A stretch of DNA of 35,537 nucleotides, taken from the NCBI GenBank assembly GCA_009775195.1, contig VSPF01000006.1, positions 1 to 35,537 on the forward strand, given 5' to 3'. The notes beneath the pieces are model-generated. The model ran no database searches. It was not told the origin of the DNA and was given only the letters and a program-made list of their open reading frames with translations. The DNA comes from Muribaculaceae bacterium. GTDB taxonomy: Bacteria > Bacteroidota > Bacteroidia > Bacteroidales > Muribaculaceae. Position numbers and translations under genes: made by a program. Position 1 is the first letter of the stretch; every line of letters starts with the position of its first letter. This document shows positions 1-8,408 of this stretch, piece after piece.

Positions 1-29
1 AACTTCGTAAGGGTGGGGTTACACAAAGT

Positions 30-50
30 AACAGTCTTCGACTGTTTTTC
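30..50 (+). terminator. Possible Rho-independent terminator of a gene upstream of the window
   Basis: A 7-bp perfect stem (AACAGTC / GACTGTT, loop TTC) is followed by a short T run on the plus strand. It would end a plus-strand gene lying left of the window, convergent with the efflux operon. The stem is short and the upstream gene is not visible, so the call is tentative. Nothing else was recognised in bases 1-130. Confidence 0.4.
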
Positions 51-130
51 TCCGTCTTCATTTATAGTATTGATGCATTATAATTTCGGCTTGCCCCCAA
101 ATATAGGTGATATATTTCCGGCTTTAGCGA

Positions 131-1447
131 TTATTTCATGCGGCCGGTGGCGTTGAGATACTGCGCTTCCGAGAGTTTGAACAGCCCGTATGCCCCGGTG
201 TAGTCGTCCTGGGCCTGTCGATAGAGCGTCTGCGCGTCGAGAAGGTCGGTTATGGTACTTATGCCGGCCTCGTAATATGCCTGGTTGAGGCGAAGGTTCT
301 CCTTGCTTTGTGCTATCGCTTCCGAGGCAAGTGTCATCTTGCGGTGTGCGGCGGTAAGGTTGTCCCATTTGTCGGTCATCTCAATCTCTAATTTTTGTCC
401 GAGGTTTGAGAGTTCGGTGCGTGCGTTCTCAAGTTCGAGTTTCTTACGCTTTATGGCATGAGACCCGCCCCACCAACCTGAAATCGGTATAGATACTGTC
501 ACCATCACACCGCCGAAGTTATGGCTCTGGTTAAACACGTCGTGATAGAACCATCCTGCGGCCACACCCACCTGTGGCAGGTAGTTGCCGACTTCCATAC
601 GTTTCTCCAGTTCCTTGGCCTCGACGTTCTTTACGAGCAGACGGTGGTCGGAGGTCAGGCCGAGGGCTTCGGCAGAATTCATGAAGAGGGCTTCGGGATA
701 CACGGGTACGGTGTCGGGCACCGCTTCATTTACATCTACCCTCGCGTCGACACCGAGGCCTACTTGTTGGGCAAGCAGCATTTTTATTAACTCTATGCCG
801 TTGTCAAGATTTACCAGGTCGGCACGGTAACCGTTGCGTTTCAGGTCTACTTTCAACAAGTCGTTGCGCATGGCAACACCGGCATCCACGGCCTCTCCTA
901 CCTGTCTCGACAGTGTGTCGAGCATGGTAATGGCACTTTCTACGGTGTGCTTCTGAGCCTTGAGTGTCACGAGCTGCCAGTAGAGAGCCTCGGTTTGTAG
1001 CTGTACCTGGTTGGTGCTTTGCTCCTTGCGGATACGGGCGGCCTCCTCGCCTACCTTGGCGAGTTTGTTGCCGTTGACAATCCTGCCTCCGGCAAAGACA
1101 GGCTGAAGTGCCCATATCCCGGCAGCCTTGCCTTTGTTTATAATCCCGAGCGTGAAAAGGTCGAGCACATTATATTCAAGCACGTCATTATGTGTCTTGA
1201 ACCATGTGCCGCCAGCCGATACTTGTGGAAAATATTTGGTAAAAGCCTCGCGGCGCGTCTCAATGGCGGCGCGAAGGTTATTGTCGGCCATATATATGTC
1301 GGCATTGTTTGCTACGGCCATCTGTTTGCACTCGTCGAGCGTGCAGACGGTGTCGGTAGTGGCCGTCGATGGTACATGGGCGAGGCATATTCCTGTGCCT
1401 GTACCAAATGCCGCAATACAGATTATCGTTTTATATATCATTTTCAT
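131..1447 (-). CDS. TolC-family outer membrane efflux protein
   Basis: Outer membrane channel of a tripartite efflux system, expected to form a trimeric beta-barrel with a periplasmic alpha-helical tunnel that docks on the membrane fusion protein and RND pump encoded just upstream. From the chosen start (MKMIYKTI, 438 aa) the protein begins with a signal peptide ending near ICLAH. It continues with the typical OEP opening (TLDECKQMAVANN) and two long repeats rich in helix-forming residues. The late segment ENLRLNQAYYEAGISTITDLLDAQTLYRQA is the usual second-repeat signature of the family (only its first residues matter: ENLRLNQAYYEAG). An upstream in-frame ATG at 1516 would run into the end of the pump gene and would put 23 unlikely residues ahead of the signal peptide, so the later start is preferred. 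The gene follows the pump stop by 22 nt and is the last of the operon. Substrate is not predictable. Confidence 0.9.
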   Translation of the reverse strand: MKMIYKTIICIAAFGTGTGICLAHVPSTATTDTVCTLDECKQMAVANNADIYMADNNLRAAIETRREAFTKYFPQVSAGGTWFKTHNDVLEYNVLDLFTLGIINKGKAAGIWALQPVFAGGRIVNGNKLAKVGEEAARIRKEQSTNQVQLQTEALYWQLVTLKAQKHTVESAITMLDTLSRQVGEAVDAGVAMRNDLLKVDLKRNGYRADLVNLDNGIELIKMLLAQQVGLGVDARVDVNEAVPDTVPVYPEALFMNSAEALGLTSDHRLLVKNVEAKELEKRMEVGNYLPQVGVAAGWFYHDVFNQSHNFGGVMVTVSIPISGWWGGSHAIKRKKLELENARTELSNLGQKLEIEMTDKWDNLTAAHRKMTLASEAIAQSKENLRLNQAYYEAGISTITDLLDAQTLYRQAQDDYTGAYGLFKLSEAQYLNATGRMK

Positions 1448-1469
1448 CTCTTTAGGACAGGATTGGGGG

Positions 1470-4400
1470 TTATAGTAAATGAGTCTCAAGCGGTTCGGGC
1501 AGCGGCTTGTCGGCACCTTTCTGCCGGCATTTCATCATGGAGTATGCCACCGGAATCACGGTAAGGATAAATATCATTGTGACGGGAGTGCCCCAGAATA
1601 TCACCACGCCCATCGGCTTCCATAGTGCGCTATTGCCTATAACCATGGGCAGCACGCCCATAGTGGCGGCAGCCGAGGTGAGGAAAATCGGGCGCATCCT
1701 TCGCTTTGAGGCGTTGAGCACGGCATCATAGACCGTCTCGCCCTGGTTGCGCAGCTCCTCGGCATAATCAAGGAGTACGATGGCGTTTCTCACCAATATA
1801 CCCATCAGCGACACAATGCCCAGCACGCATGTGAGCGATACATCGGTCTGCTGTATTATCAGGCCCAGGGCCGCACCGGGCATGCACAGCAGCAAGGAGA
1901 TAAGCAATAAGATGGCGGTGTCGGCCTGAGCATAGTGAAACAGGAGTATGAAGAAAATTATTGCTACTGCCATTGCCAGGCCCGAAAGTATCTCGGGCAG
2001 CGTGTCCATGGTGTTTTCCCACTCGCCGGCACGCTCGATGGTGATGTCGGGCGGCAGGTTCATGTGGCTGATGCTGTCCATCAGCACCTCGGTGCGGTCT
2101 ATCACGTTGACGTTGCGCTGCACTTCGGCTATCACTGAAACCGTTGCTATGCCATTATAGTGCGTCAGCATCCCGTCATGCCACTCGGGGCTGACAGTCG
2201 ATATCTGTCGCAGGGGTACGGTGGCGAGACCTATTACCGGCATCGGTTCGTTTTCGAGCTGGTCAATCGAACTGCGCGTCGAGGTGCCCGTCTTGAGTGT
2301 GACCGGGATACCGTAGTCGCCCTCCCACATGGTAGCCACAGGCAAGCCCGGCGAATAACGCATGGCAAGGGATGTCTCGACCAAGGTAGAGTTGAGGCCG
2401 AAGCGTTCGGCGCGGTCGCGGTCGAGGCTTACTGCCGCCGATGCCAGCGGGTTGTCTAAAGATGTGCGCACGTTTCGCAACCCTGGCACGTGCCGCGCTA
2501 CCGCTGCCACCGAGTCGGCCACTTTCTTGAGGGTGGCGGCATCGGCTCCCGACAACTTTATCTGCACCGGATAGTCGGCGGTTGAGTAACTAAGCTGCTT
2601 AAATCTCACAAAGGCATCGGGGAAATAGCTCTCGTACTTTTCGGTAAACCTATTGAGCACCTCGATAGTGGCATCGTTGCTTTGGGTGTTGACAATAAAC
2701 TGTGCGAAGTTGGGCCCTCCGACCTGGGGGGCGTACGTGGCCTGAAAACGGGGCGACGAACACCCGTGGAACGAGGCTATCGAAACCACCATCGGGTCTT
2801 TCGACAGTATGTTTTCCAAAGAATCGGCTATCACGGTGGTGCGTTCGACCGATGTGCCCTGGGGCAGGAAAATCTCTACGGCAAACTGGTTGCGCTCGGC
2901 GATGGGCATGAGCTGGAGTGGATGAACTATGAAGAGCCACGAGCCGGCCACGGTAAAGGCTACGCCGAGGGCTATGGTGGTTTTCGGCCACGCAAAGCAC
3001 CAGTCGATTAGCTTGTTGTAGCCTTTCTGCATCGATACGAAGAAACTAAATTTCTTTTTGCCCGAGGCAATGGCCTCTTGCTGGAGCCTGTAGATGGGTT
3101 TCTTTATAAGTTTGTACTGCATGTATGGCACCAGGAGCTCGGCAACCAACAGTGATACAAACAGGATGATTGTCATGCCCCAGGGGAAGTCGGTGAGAAA
3201 GTCGCGGAACATTCCCTTTATCGTGATTAGGAACGGGAAGAAAGTGACCGAAATGGCGAGGGTGGCCGAGAATATAGCCTTGAAGAACTCTGTGCCGGCC
3301 CTAAGTGTGGCATGGTAATGGTCCATGCCCTCGGATATCAGTTCTACGTAGTCGTCGATGATTACCACAGAGTTGTCTACAATCATGCCGAGCGATACGA
3401 TGAGGCAGGCAAGGGTCACAGTATTGAGCTCTATCCCGAAGGCATAGAAGAGGCCCAGCGATATAAAGATGGCTATGGGGATGGTGGATGCGGCAATCAG
3501 CGCCACTCTGAGCGGGAGGAGCAGCATAATCACGATTACCACGGCTATGATGGCCACGAGCAGTTCGACCAGGAAATAGTTTACCGAATTGTTGACCACC
3601 ACCGGCTGGTCGGTAATCTTGAACAGTGTGACGCTTTCGGGAATTTCAGACTTGAAAGCCTCAATCTGTTTGTCAACTTCCTTGCCCATCTCGACTATGT
3701 TGTAGCCCTCTTTCATCTGCACACTCAGCAGTATGCACTTCTGAAAGTTGTTGGTAATATAGCTTTCGGCCTCCGGATATTCGCGGCGTATGTCGGCTAT
3801 GTCGCCCAGACGTACCACGCTGCCGTCGGGTGTAGATAGTACTATCATGTCGGCCACGTCGGCTATCGAGTTGACCGACCGTGTCACGATTATGGGCAGG
3901 GTGTAGTGCCCGCTCTTGAGCGAGCCGCCCGTTGTCTGGAAGCCCTGTGCAAGGAGCGTTGCCCCGACTGTAGTCTCTGACAGCGCGTAGTGCTTCAGCT
4001 TTTCGGGGTTGAGATAGACGGCAATCTGCTCGGTCTGCTTGCCGGTGACATTCATGGTGCCTACGCTTTCTACGGTGCGCAGGCGGTCTTTCAGTTTGTC
4101 CATATAGTCGCCCAGTTCGCGATATGTCTTGTCGTCGCTCTGCATGGTTATGAGCAGCGCCGATGTGTCGCCGAAGTTACTAAGGGTCTCAACGGCAAGC
4201 ACGCCCGGCGGCAATGTCAGTTTCACCTGCTCCATGCCTATCTTAAACTCGTTCCAGAACGGCTTGGAGTCTTGTACGTTGTTGTCAAGCTCGACGAATA
4301 TAATCAACATTCCCGAACTGATTTGCGAGTGGGTCTTCTTCTTATCTACCTGCTTGTAAGAAAATATATAGTCTTCGAGCGGCTTGAGCACTTCGTTTTC

Positions 4401-4676
4401 TATCTGCTCGACTGTGGCTCCTGGATATACAGCGGCAACCACGCCCTCGCGGATGGTAAACGAAGGGAATTCGTTCTTGTTCATAACCTTGAGGGCATAT
4501 ATGCCGAAGGCTATGAGCACGCACACGAGAAGTATGACCTCCTTGCGGTATTTTATACCCGCCGTAACTATCGGGTTGGGGTGCGCGAGCGGTTGCGGCC
4601 CCTGTTGAGAGGTCGCATCCGTCGGTCTCGACGGCTGTGGTGAAGTCGACCGCTGGTCGTTGTTATTTGTTGCCAT
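1470..4676 (-). CDS. RND efflux pump, inner membrane permease (AcrB/HAE1-like)
   Basis: Proton-driven inner membrane transporter of 1068 aa, the usual size for hydrophobe/amphiphile RND pumps. The first membrane helix lies at about residues 45-63 after an unusual 40-residue Pro/Gln/Ser-rich cytoplasmic extension. A large periplasmic loop follows, then TM2-6 at about 365-540. The TM4 proton-relay motif reads GMIVDNSVVIIDDY at about 430-443: D434 aligns with the first relay aspartate of AcrB, while the second position is Asn435, as in several other RND subgroups. The second half repeats the fold, with the C-terminal helix cluster containing GMPGAALGLI-like and GILVRNAIVLLDYAEE segments. It lies 27 nt after the membrane fusion gene and 22 nt before the TolC-like gene, giving a complete efflux operon. 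Substrate (drug, bile salt, fatty acid or metal) cannot be told from sequence; the VDN motif argues against a CusA-type metal pump only weakly. Confidence 0.93.
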   Translation of the reverse strand: MATNNNDQRSTSPQPSRPTDATSQQGPQPLAHPNPIVTAGIKYRKEVILLVCVLIAFGIYALKVMNKNEFPSFTIREGVVAAVYPGATVEQIENEVLKPLEDYIFSYKQVDKKKTHSQISSGMLIIFVELDNNVQDSKPFWNEFKIGMEQVKLTLPPGVLAVETLSNFGDTSALLITMQSDDKTYRELGDYMDKLKDRLRTVESVGTMNVTGKQTEQIAVYLNPEKLKHYALSETTVGATLLAQGFQTTGGSLKSGHYTLPIIVTRSVNSIADVADMIVLSTPDGSVVRLGDIADIRREYPEAESYITNNFQKCILLSVQMKEGYNIVEMGKEVDKQIEAFKSEIPESVTLFKITDQPVVVNNSVNYFLVELLVAIIAVVIVIMLLLPLRVALIAASTIPIAIFISLGLFYAFGIELNTVTLACLIVSLGMIVDNSVVIIDDYVELISEGMDHYHATLRAGTEFFKAIFSATLAISVTFFPFLITIKGMFRDFLTDFPWGMTIILFVSLLVAELLVPYMQYKLIKKPIYRLQQEAIASGKKKFSFFVSMQKGYNKLIDWCFAWPKTTIALGVAFTVAGSWLFIVHPLQLMPIAERNQFAVEIFLPQGTSVERTTVIADSLENILSKDPMVVSIASFHGCSSPRFQATYAPQVGGPNFAQFIVNTQSNDATIEVLNRFTEKYESYFPDAFVRFKQLSYSTADYPVQIKLSGADAATLKKVADSVAAVARHVPGLRNVRTSLDNPLASAAVSLDRDRAERFGLNSTLVETSLAMRYSPGLPVATMWEGDYGIPVTLKTGTSTRSSIDQLENEPMPVIGLATVPLRQISTVSPEWHDGMLTHYNGIATVSVIAEVQRNVNVIDRTEVLMDSISHMNLPPDITIERAGEWENTMDTLPEILSGLAMAVAIIFFILLFHYAQADTAILLLISLLLCMPGAALGLIIQQTDVSLTCVLGIVSLMGILVRNAIVLLDYAEELRNQGETVYDAVLNASKRRMRPIFLTSAAATMGVLPMVIGNSALWKPMGVVIFWGTPVTMIFILTVIPVAYSMMKCRQKGADKPLPEPLETHLL

Positions 4677-4703
4677 TGTAGTTTACTCGTTATTGGTGAT
4701 GAA

Positions 4704-5765
4704 TTATTCGGCTACTGTCACTTGTGTGCCGTTGCTCACTTTCTGCATACCGGCCACTATCACGCTGTCGCCGGGGGCTATGCCCGAAAGGATTTTAACG
4801 CCGTCGGCCGACAGTTCGTTGGCGGTCACGAAACGTTGCATGGCTTTGCCATCCTTTACAACCCATACAAAGAGGCGGTTGTCGGCGGCAAGCAGCACGG
4901 CCTGGGAGGGAAGCGTCATCTGCGTGTTAGTCACAGTCGCCGGGTCGGTAGACAATCCTTCGACGTTTACAGCAGCTATCATACCCGGGAGGATTCTGCC
5001 CCCGGCATTCGTGATGTCGAATTTCACATTGTAGGTGCGTGTGAGCGGGTCGGCAACCACTCCTTTTTGTCCGAGTTTGCCTGTAATCCTGATGCTGTCG
5101 GTGGCGGCCACAGTAATATTGGCTGTGGTTCCGATTGTGAAGGCCGATATTTCGTTTTCTGGCACTGAGATGTTGACCTGCAGTTTGTCAAGGTCTACGA
5201 TTCTGAGCACGGGCTGCGCTGCAATCACAGTCTGACCGTCATCGGCCAGCTTTTGGGAAACATAGCCCGAGAGGGGCGATGTAAGTGTGGCATCGCTTAC
5301 GGCCCTGTTGGCAAGTTCGGCCGCGTTCTCGGCCTGCTTTAACTTCGACTGAACTTCTACCCACTTTATGTCGGGAAGGGCGTCGGCATCATGCAGCCTT
5401 TTCAATCGGTGGTAGGCGTCGCGGGCTTCTTCGAGTTCGGCGTTGGCAATATTGCTGGCATTTTGTAGGCTCTCACTCTTAACTTTTGCAAGAATCTGGC
5501 CCTTGCCAACTCTTTGACCTTCGTCAACAAAGATTTTAGTGATGGTACCCGGCACCGAGAAGCTGACTGTTGATTCGTCAGCCGATTCTACAGTGCCCGA
5601 AAAACTACGTCCGTCGGAGTTTGCTGCCGATGACCCGGCAACTTTGACTGCAACGCGCGGAGGGGCAGCGACCGTTGCCTTTTCGTGATGACATGCGCAT
5701 AAAATACCCGTCAGGACCACAGTCCCCGAAATCAAGACTCTCGAAAAATAATTGAAACGTATCAT
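4704..5765 (-). CDS. RND efflux periplasmic adaptor (membrane fusion lipoprotein)
   Basis: Periplasmic adaptor linking the RND pump to the outer membrane channel. From the chosen start (MIRFNYFSR, 353 aa) residues 1-24 form a lipoprotein signal with lipobox LCAC, Cys25 being the likely lipidated residue. Next come a lipoyl-like half (VPGTITKIFVDEGQRVGKGQ), a short helical hairpin (about 95-150), the second lipoyl half (ATLTSPLSGYVSQKLADDGQ), and beta-barrel and membrane-proximal domains with LPGMIAAV near 270. This order is diagnostic of the HlyD/AcrA family. An ATG nine codons upstream (5792) is possible but would place an extra charged segment before the signal. The gene is first in the operon. 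No TAnnTTTG promoter was recognised in the 230 bp upstream, so its regulation is unknown, and no regulator gene is adjacent. Confidence 0.92.
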   Translation of the reverse strand: MIRFNYFSRVLISGTVVLTGILCACHHEKATVAAPPRVAVKVAGSSAANSDGRSFSGTVESADESTVSFSVPGTITKIFVDEGQRVGKGQILAKVKSESLQNASNIANAELEEARDAYHRLKRLHDADALPDIKWVEVQSKLKQAENAAELANRAVSDATLTSPLSGYVSQKLADDGQTVIAAQPVLRIVDLDKLQVNISVPENEISAFTIGTTANITVAATDSIRITGKLGQKGVVADPLTRTYNVKFDITNAGGRILPGMIAAVNVEGLSTDPATVTNTQMTLPSQAVLLAADNRLFVWVVKDGKAMQRFVTANELSADGVKILSGIAPGDSVIVAGMQKVSNGTQVTVAE

Positions 5766-5946
5766 ATGGTGAATATCAGTTAATCGGCTCAAAACCTCTC
5801 AGACCTGTGGCAACAGCAAGGAGCCCACGGTCTTAAGGGCGTATTATGAATATTTAACAACTGAACCAAGCACCTTGTTCTGAATATTTCCGAAGTATTC
5901 TTTGCAGATTTCACACCATATGATATTGGAATGACAAAAATTAGGG

Positions 5947-5978
5947 CACAAAAAAGGCCGCTACGATGAGCGGCCTTT
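5947..5978 (-). terminator. Rho-independent terminator after the tandem secreted-protein genes
   Basis: A perfect 10-bp stem (AAAGGCCGCT at 5953-5962 and AGCGGCCTTT at 5969-5978, 6-nt loop) is followed on the minus strand by a run of six T. It lies 20 nt after the stop of the secreted protein ending at 5998, so it should end that transcript before the efflux operon. The remaining bases 5766-5946 hold no recognisable gene or promoter. Confidence 0.85.
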
Positions 5979-5997
5979 ATGACGAGCGGTTTTTATG

Positions 5998-7074
5998 CTA
6001 TTTTACGATGACTTTGCTCGAGGTGTTGCCCTGGCGGCGTATATAGATTCCCTGCGAAGGATTTGCAACGCGGACGCCCTGGAGGTTGTAGAACTCTATG
6101 GGCGCGTCGTTGTCGGTTACAATAGCCTCGACACCGGTCTGGAAGGGGTTGAAGGGAAGGAATATGATAGCCTCGACAAAGAACTTGTCGTATTGTGTCG
6201 TAGTCGGGGGAGTGGTAGTGGTGTAGTTGTCGTTGAGGATACCGATTGTGCCACTCGTCGTGAGTGACCACCAGCCTTCTTCGCCCTCGACGGCACCGCC
6301 GACAAAGCCTACGTTTTTATCCTCGAGGTACTGTCCGTCAGAGCCCCACAGATAGTATTTCACCCCGTCGTGTTCGGTAATTACCTGGTCGTTTGCGTAT
6401 GCAAGCATGTTGGCATTGTCGATGGTGAACGTTACGGGGTAAGAATAGAAACCGTTACCGGCGAAGTTGTCGACAATCAGGTTGCCGTCTTTCATCTCTA
6501 CCCAGATAGGGTAGGCTGTGCTTGTGCCCTGGTTGTATTGCTCGATTGTGCGAGTCTGCATCTGGCTGTTGGTGTACCATATATAGGTCTGGGCTATGGC
6601 CGACACGTAGTTCCTGCCGGGTTCCATACCGGGCATGGCGAGTAGGATGGCGTTGTCCAGGCGACCGTTGTTGACACCGTTGAAAGATATTACACGGTGA
6701 GCTGTGTCGATTGTGAAAACGACAGGTGTGGCTTTACGGGTGTTGAAATCGTAGTTGTAGACAGTAAGCTCTGTGGCGTTGTTGCCGGTCGAAGTCTGGT
6801 TGAGGGGGATGGTGATTGTCTGAGCCAGGGCGTCGAATTCGATTTCGTAGCTCAGTCCGCGATAGTAGAAGTTGTCGACAGTGAGTTTGCCCTCGTCGGA
6901 GAGCGAGATGGTCACTGCACCGACGTTGCGCTGAGCCCAACCCTGGTTTTGTTCGTTGATATAGCCCTCCATATAGTAAAGGCCGGTGAGGTCTTTGGCG
7001 GTGCTTGGTTTTTCGAGCGCAAAACAGCCGAGGGCGATTCCCATCGCTGCCAGCATGATTGAAATTCGTTTCAT
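5998..7074 (-). CDS. Secreted protein with type IX-like C-terminal sorting tail, unknown function
   Basis: A 358-aa exported protein with no recognised enzymatic domain. Residues 1-20 (MKRISIMLAAMGIALGCFAL) form a signal peptide. The body has repeated beta-rich segments of the kind 'VTFTIDNANMLAYANDQ' and 'VVFTIDTAHRVISFN', suggesting two similar beta modules. A Thr/Pro-rich linker (TTTTPPTTT) lies near residue 290. The last 35 residues (APIEFYNLQGVRV ... GIYIRRQGN ... KVIVK) match the short C-terminal sorting domain common in Bacteroidales secreted proteins. The gene lies 19 nt downstream of a paralog with the same architecture and tail, and a terminator follows it. Inferred role: cell-surface or extracellular protein; a binding or structural role is as likely as an enzyme. 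Confidence 0.8.
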   Translation of the reverse strand: MKRISIMLAAMGIALGCFALEKPSTAKDLTGLYYMEGYINEQNQGWAQRNVGAVTISLSDEGKLTVDNFYYRGLSYEIEFDALAQTITIPLNQTSTGNNATELTVYNYDFNTRKATPVVFTIDTAHRVISFNGVNNGRLDNAILLAMPGMEPGRNYVSAIAQTYIWYTNSQMQTRTIEQYNQGTSTAYPIWVEMKDGNLIVDNFAGNGFYSYPVTFTIDNANMLAYANDQVITEHDGVKYYLWGSDGQYLEDKNVGFVGGAVEGEEGWWSLTTSGTIGILNDNYTTTTPPTTTQYDKFFVEAIIFLPFNPFQTGVEAIVTDNDAPIEFYNLQGVRVANPSQGIYIRRQGNTSSKVIVK

Positions 7075-7093
7075 GATTGGTTATATGTCGGTA

Positions 7094-8269
7094 TTATAAT
7101 ATTACTTTACTTGTCGAATTGCCTTTGCGCATTATATATAGGCCGTGACCGGGATTGTCGACGCGCACGCCTTGGAGGTTAAAATATTCGACAGGGGCAT
7201 TGTCGTCGGCCTCGATATCGTTTACACCGGTGCTGAACGGGTCGAAGGGCATGATGATTTGTATGTCGGCATATAGAAGTCCGTCCGACTTGTCGTGAAG
7301 CATCGCTCCGGCGGCGGGAATTGTGAGGGCCATCAGGTTGCGTTCGTTGGCTTCGTCATCGCCGGGGACATTGTATATGCCTGCGTCGAATGTCAGCGTG
7401 CGTGACACCGGTGCGTCGTTTTCGTCAAGGCTCCACAAGTATAGGTCGTTGCCTCTAAAGAAACCTTGGGCGTTTGTCGCTGTCGCAGTACGGTTGTCGT
7501 TATTGACCGTCAGGGTCATGGGGTAGAGGGTGGAGAGGTCGCAGAAGTTGGATACCGAGATTTGGTCACGTTGGCCGTCGACAGGTTCGACCCAGAGCCA
7601 GCTCCTATAAGGGCCAACAAGTCTTGAACCCTCGATATCGTAGCTCATCATATAGGTGTTTGCGTAATCGATATACAGGCCCATTGCCGACAAGGCGGGC
7701 ACGTCGCTGCCCACTTGCGCTATTTCGGCAATCTGGGTTGACGATTCCCAGTAAATCATGTGGTTGGCGGCATCGATTTGAAGAAGGACATCGTCGCGTT
7801 CCATGGTGTTGATGTCGGTAGCAAATAAGTTGAGCTTGACACTTGTCTGGTTGAGGATGGGCTGGGCCTGGTCTTTGCTTATGGTAATGGTGTGTGTGGC
7901 GGCATCGAAAACGCCGTCGAAGTAGACATTCCAATAGAAGGGGCCGATTTTCACTGTGTTGTCTCCTGTGGCGATGATGTTCATTTCGCCGCATGAATAG
8001 TGGGTAGGCTCGATGTCACCTCCTACATATCCTAAGAAGTGGAATATGTAGACGCCCTGTATTTCCTGTACGTTGATAGGGTCGGGCATCTGTATTTTGC
8101 TTTTGACTCGGCGCAGTGACTTGCGGGCGCTGTAGTCGATGTTGGGGCGCTGGGCCGGTTCGACAAATTCAGCCATCTGGTGGCGGGTCTTGGGGCTGCC
8201 GCCGAGGTCTTGTGCCGATATATTCACAGCAAGTACCGCAGCGAAAATCAATAAGTAAAGTTTTTTCAT
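7094..8269 (-). CDS. Secreted protein with type IX-like C-terminal sorting tail (paralog of the next gene)
   Basis: A 391-aa exported protein of unknown function. The start at 8269 gives a clean signal peptide (MKKLYLLIFAAVLAVNISAQ). The longer in-frame reading to 8503 crosses the promoter region and is rejected. After a basic linker (about 25-60) come beta-rich segments with TLTVNNDNRTATATNAQGF and HTITISKDQAQPILNQTSVK, like those in its neighbour. The tail FDPFSTGVNDIEADDNAPVE, FNLQGVRV, GLYIMRKGN is nearly identical to that of the downstream gene, so the two are probably tandem paralogs sharing an export route. A good minus-strand promoter lies just upstream (8292-8323). Function is unknown. 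Confidence 0.8.
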   Translation of the reverse strand: MKKLYLLIFAAVLAVNISAQDLGGSPKTRHQMAEFVEPAQRPNIDYSARKSLRRVKSKIQMPDPINVQEIQGVYIFHFLGYVGGDIEPTHYSCGEMNIIATGDNTVKIGPFYWNVYFDGVFDAATHTITISKDQAQPILNQTSVKLNLFATDINTMERDDVLLQIDAANHMIYWESSTQIAEIAQVGSDVPALSAMGLYIDYANTYMMSYDIEGSRLVGPYRSWLWVEPVDGQRDQISVSNFCDLSTLYPMTLTVNNDNRTATATNAQGFFRGNDLYLWSLDENDAPVSRTLTFDAGIYNVPGDDEANERNLMALTIPAAGAMLHDKSDGLLYADIQIIMPFDPFSTGVNDIEADDNAPVEYFNLQGVRVDNPGHGLYIMRKGNSTSKVIL

Positions 8270-8291
8270 AATGATAAATCTTAATTCGGAA

Positions 8292-8323
8292 CAAAGGTAA
8301 TCAGAGTTTCGCAAAGAGCCAAA
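8292..8323 (-). promoter_or_regulatory. Bacteroidetes-type promoter for the tandem secreted-protein operon
   Basis: Read on the minus strand, TTTG (8323-8320), 20 nt, then TACCTTTG (8299-8292) match the Bacteroidetes sigma-ABfr consensus (TTTG, 19-21 nt, TAnnTTTG). The likely transcription start is about 10 nt before the ATG at 8269. Confidence 0.7.
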
Positions 8324-8354
8324 TTTTTCGATAAAAAAACGACCGTTTGCTATT

Positions 8355-8385
8355 ATTGCGAAGTCCGCAGAATTTTGTAACTTTG
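8355..8385 (+). promoter_or_regulatory. Bacteroidetes-type promoter for the M48 protease gene
   Basis: ATTG (8355-8358), 19 nt, TAACTTTG (8378-8385). The -7 box is a full match to TAnnTTTG and lies 24 nt before the start codon at 8409. It faces away from the promoter at 8292-8323, so the 140-bp gap is a divergent promoter region. Confidence 0.65.
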
Positions 8386-8408
8386 CATGAAAAATATATC
8401 CAAAGACA

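Noticed and set aside
1430..1447. Alternative TolC start at the internal Met (MIYK, 1441)
   Set aside because: Cannot be excluded, but the difference is only two residues; the first ATG of the signal peptide was kept.
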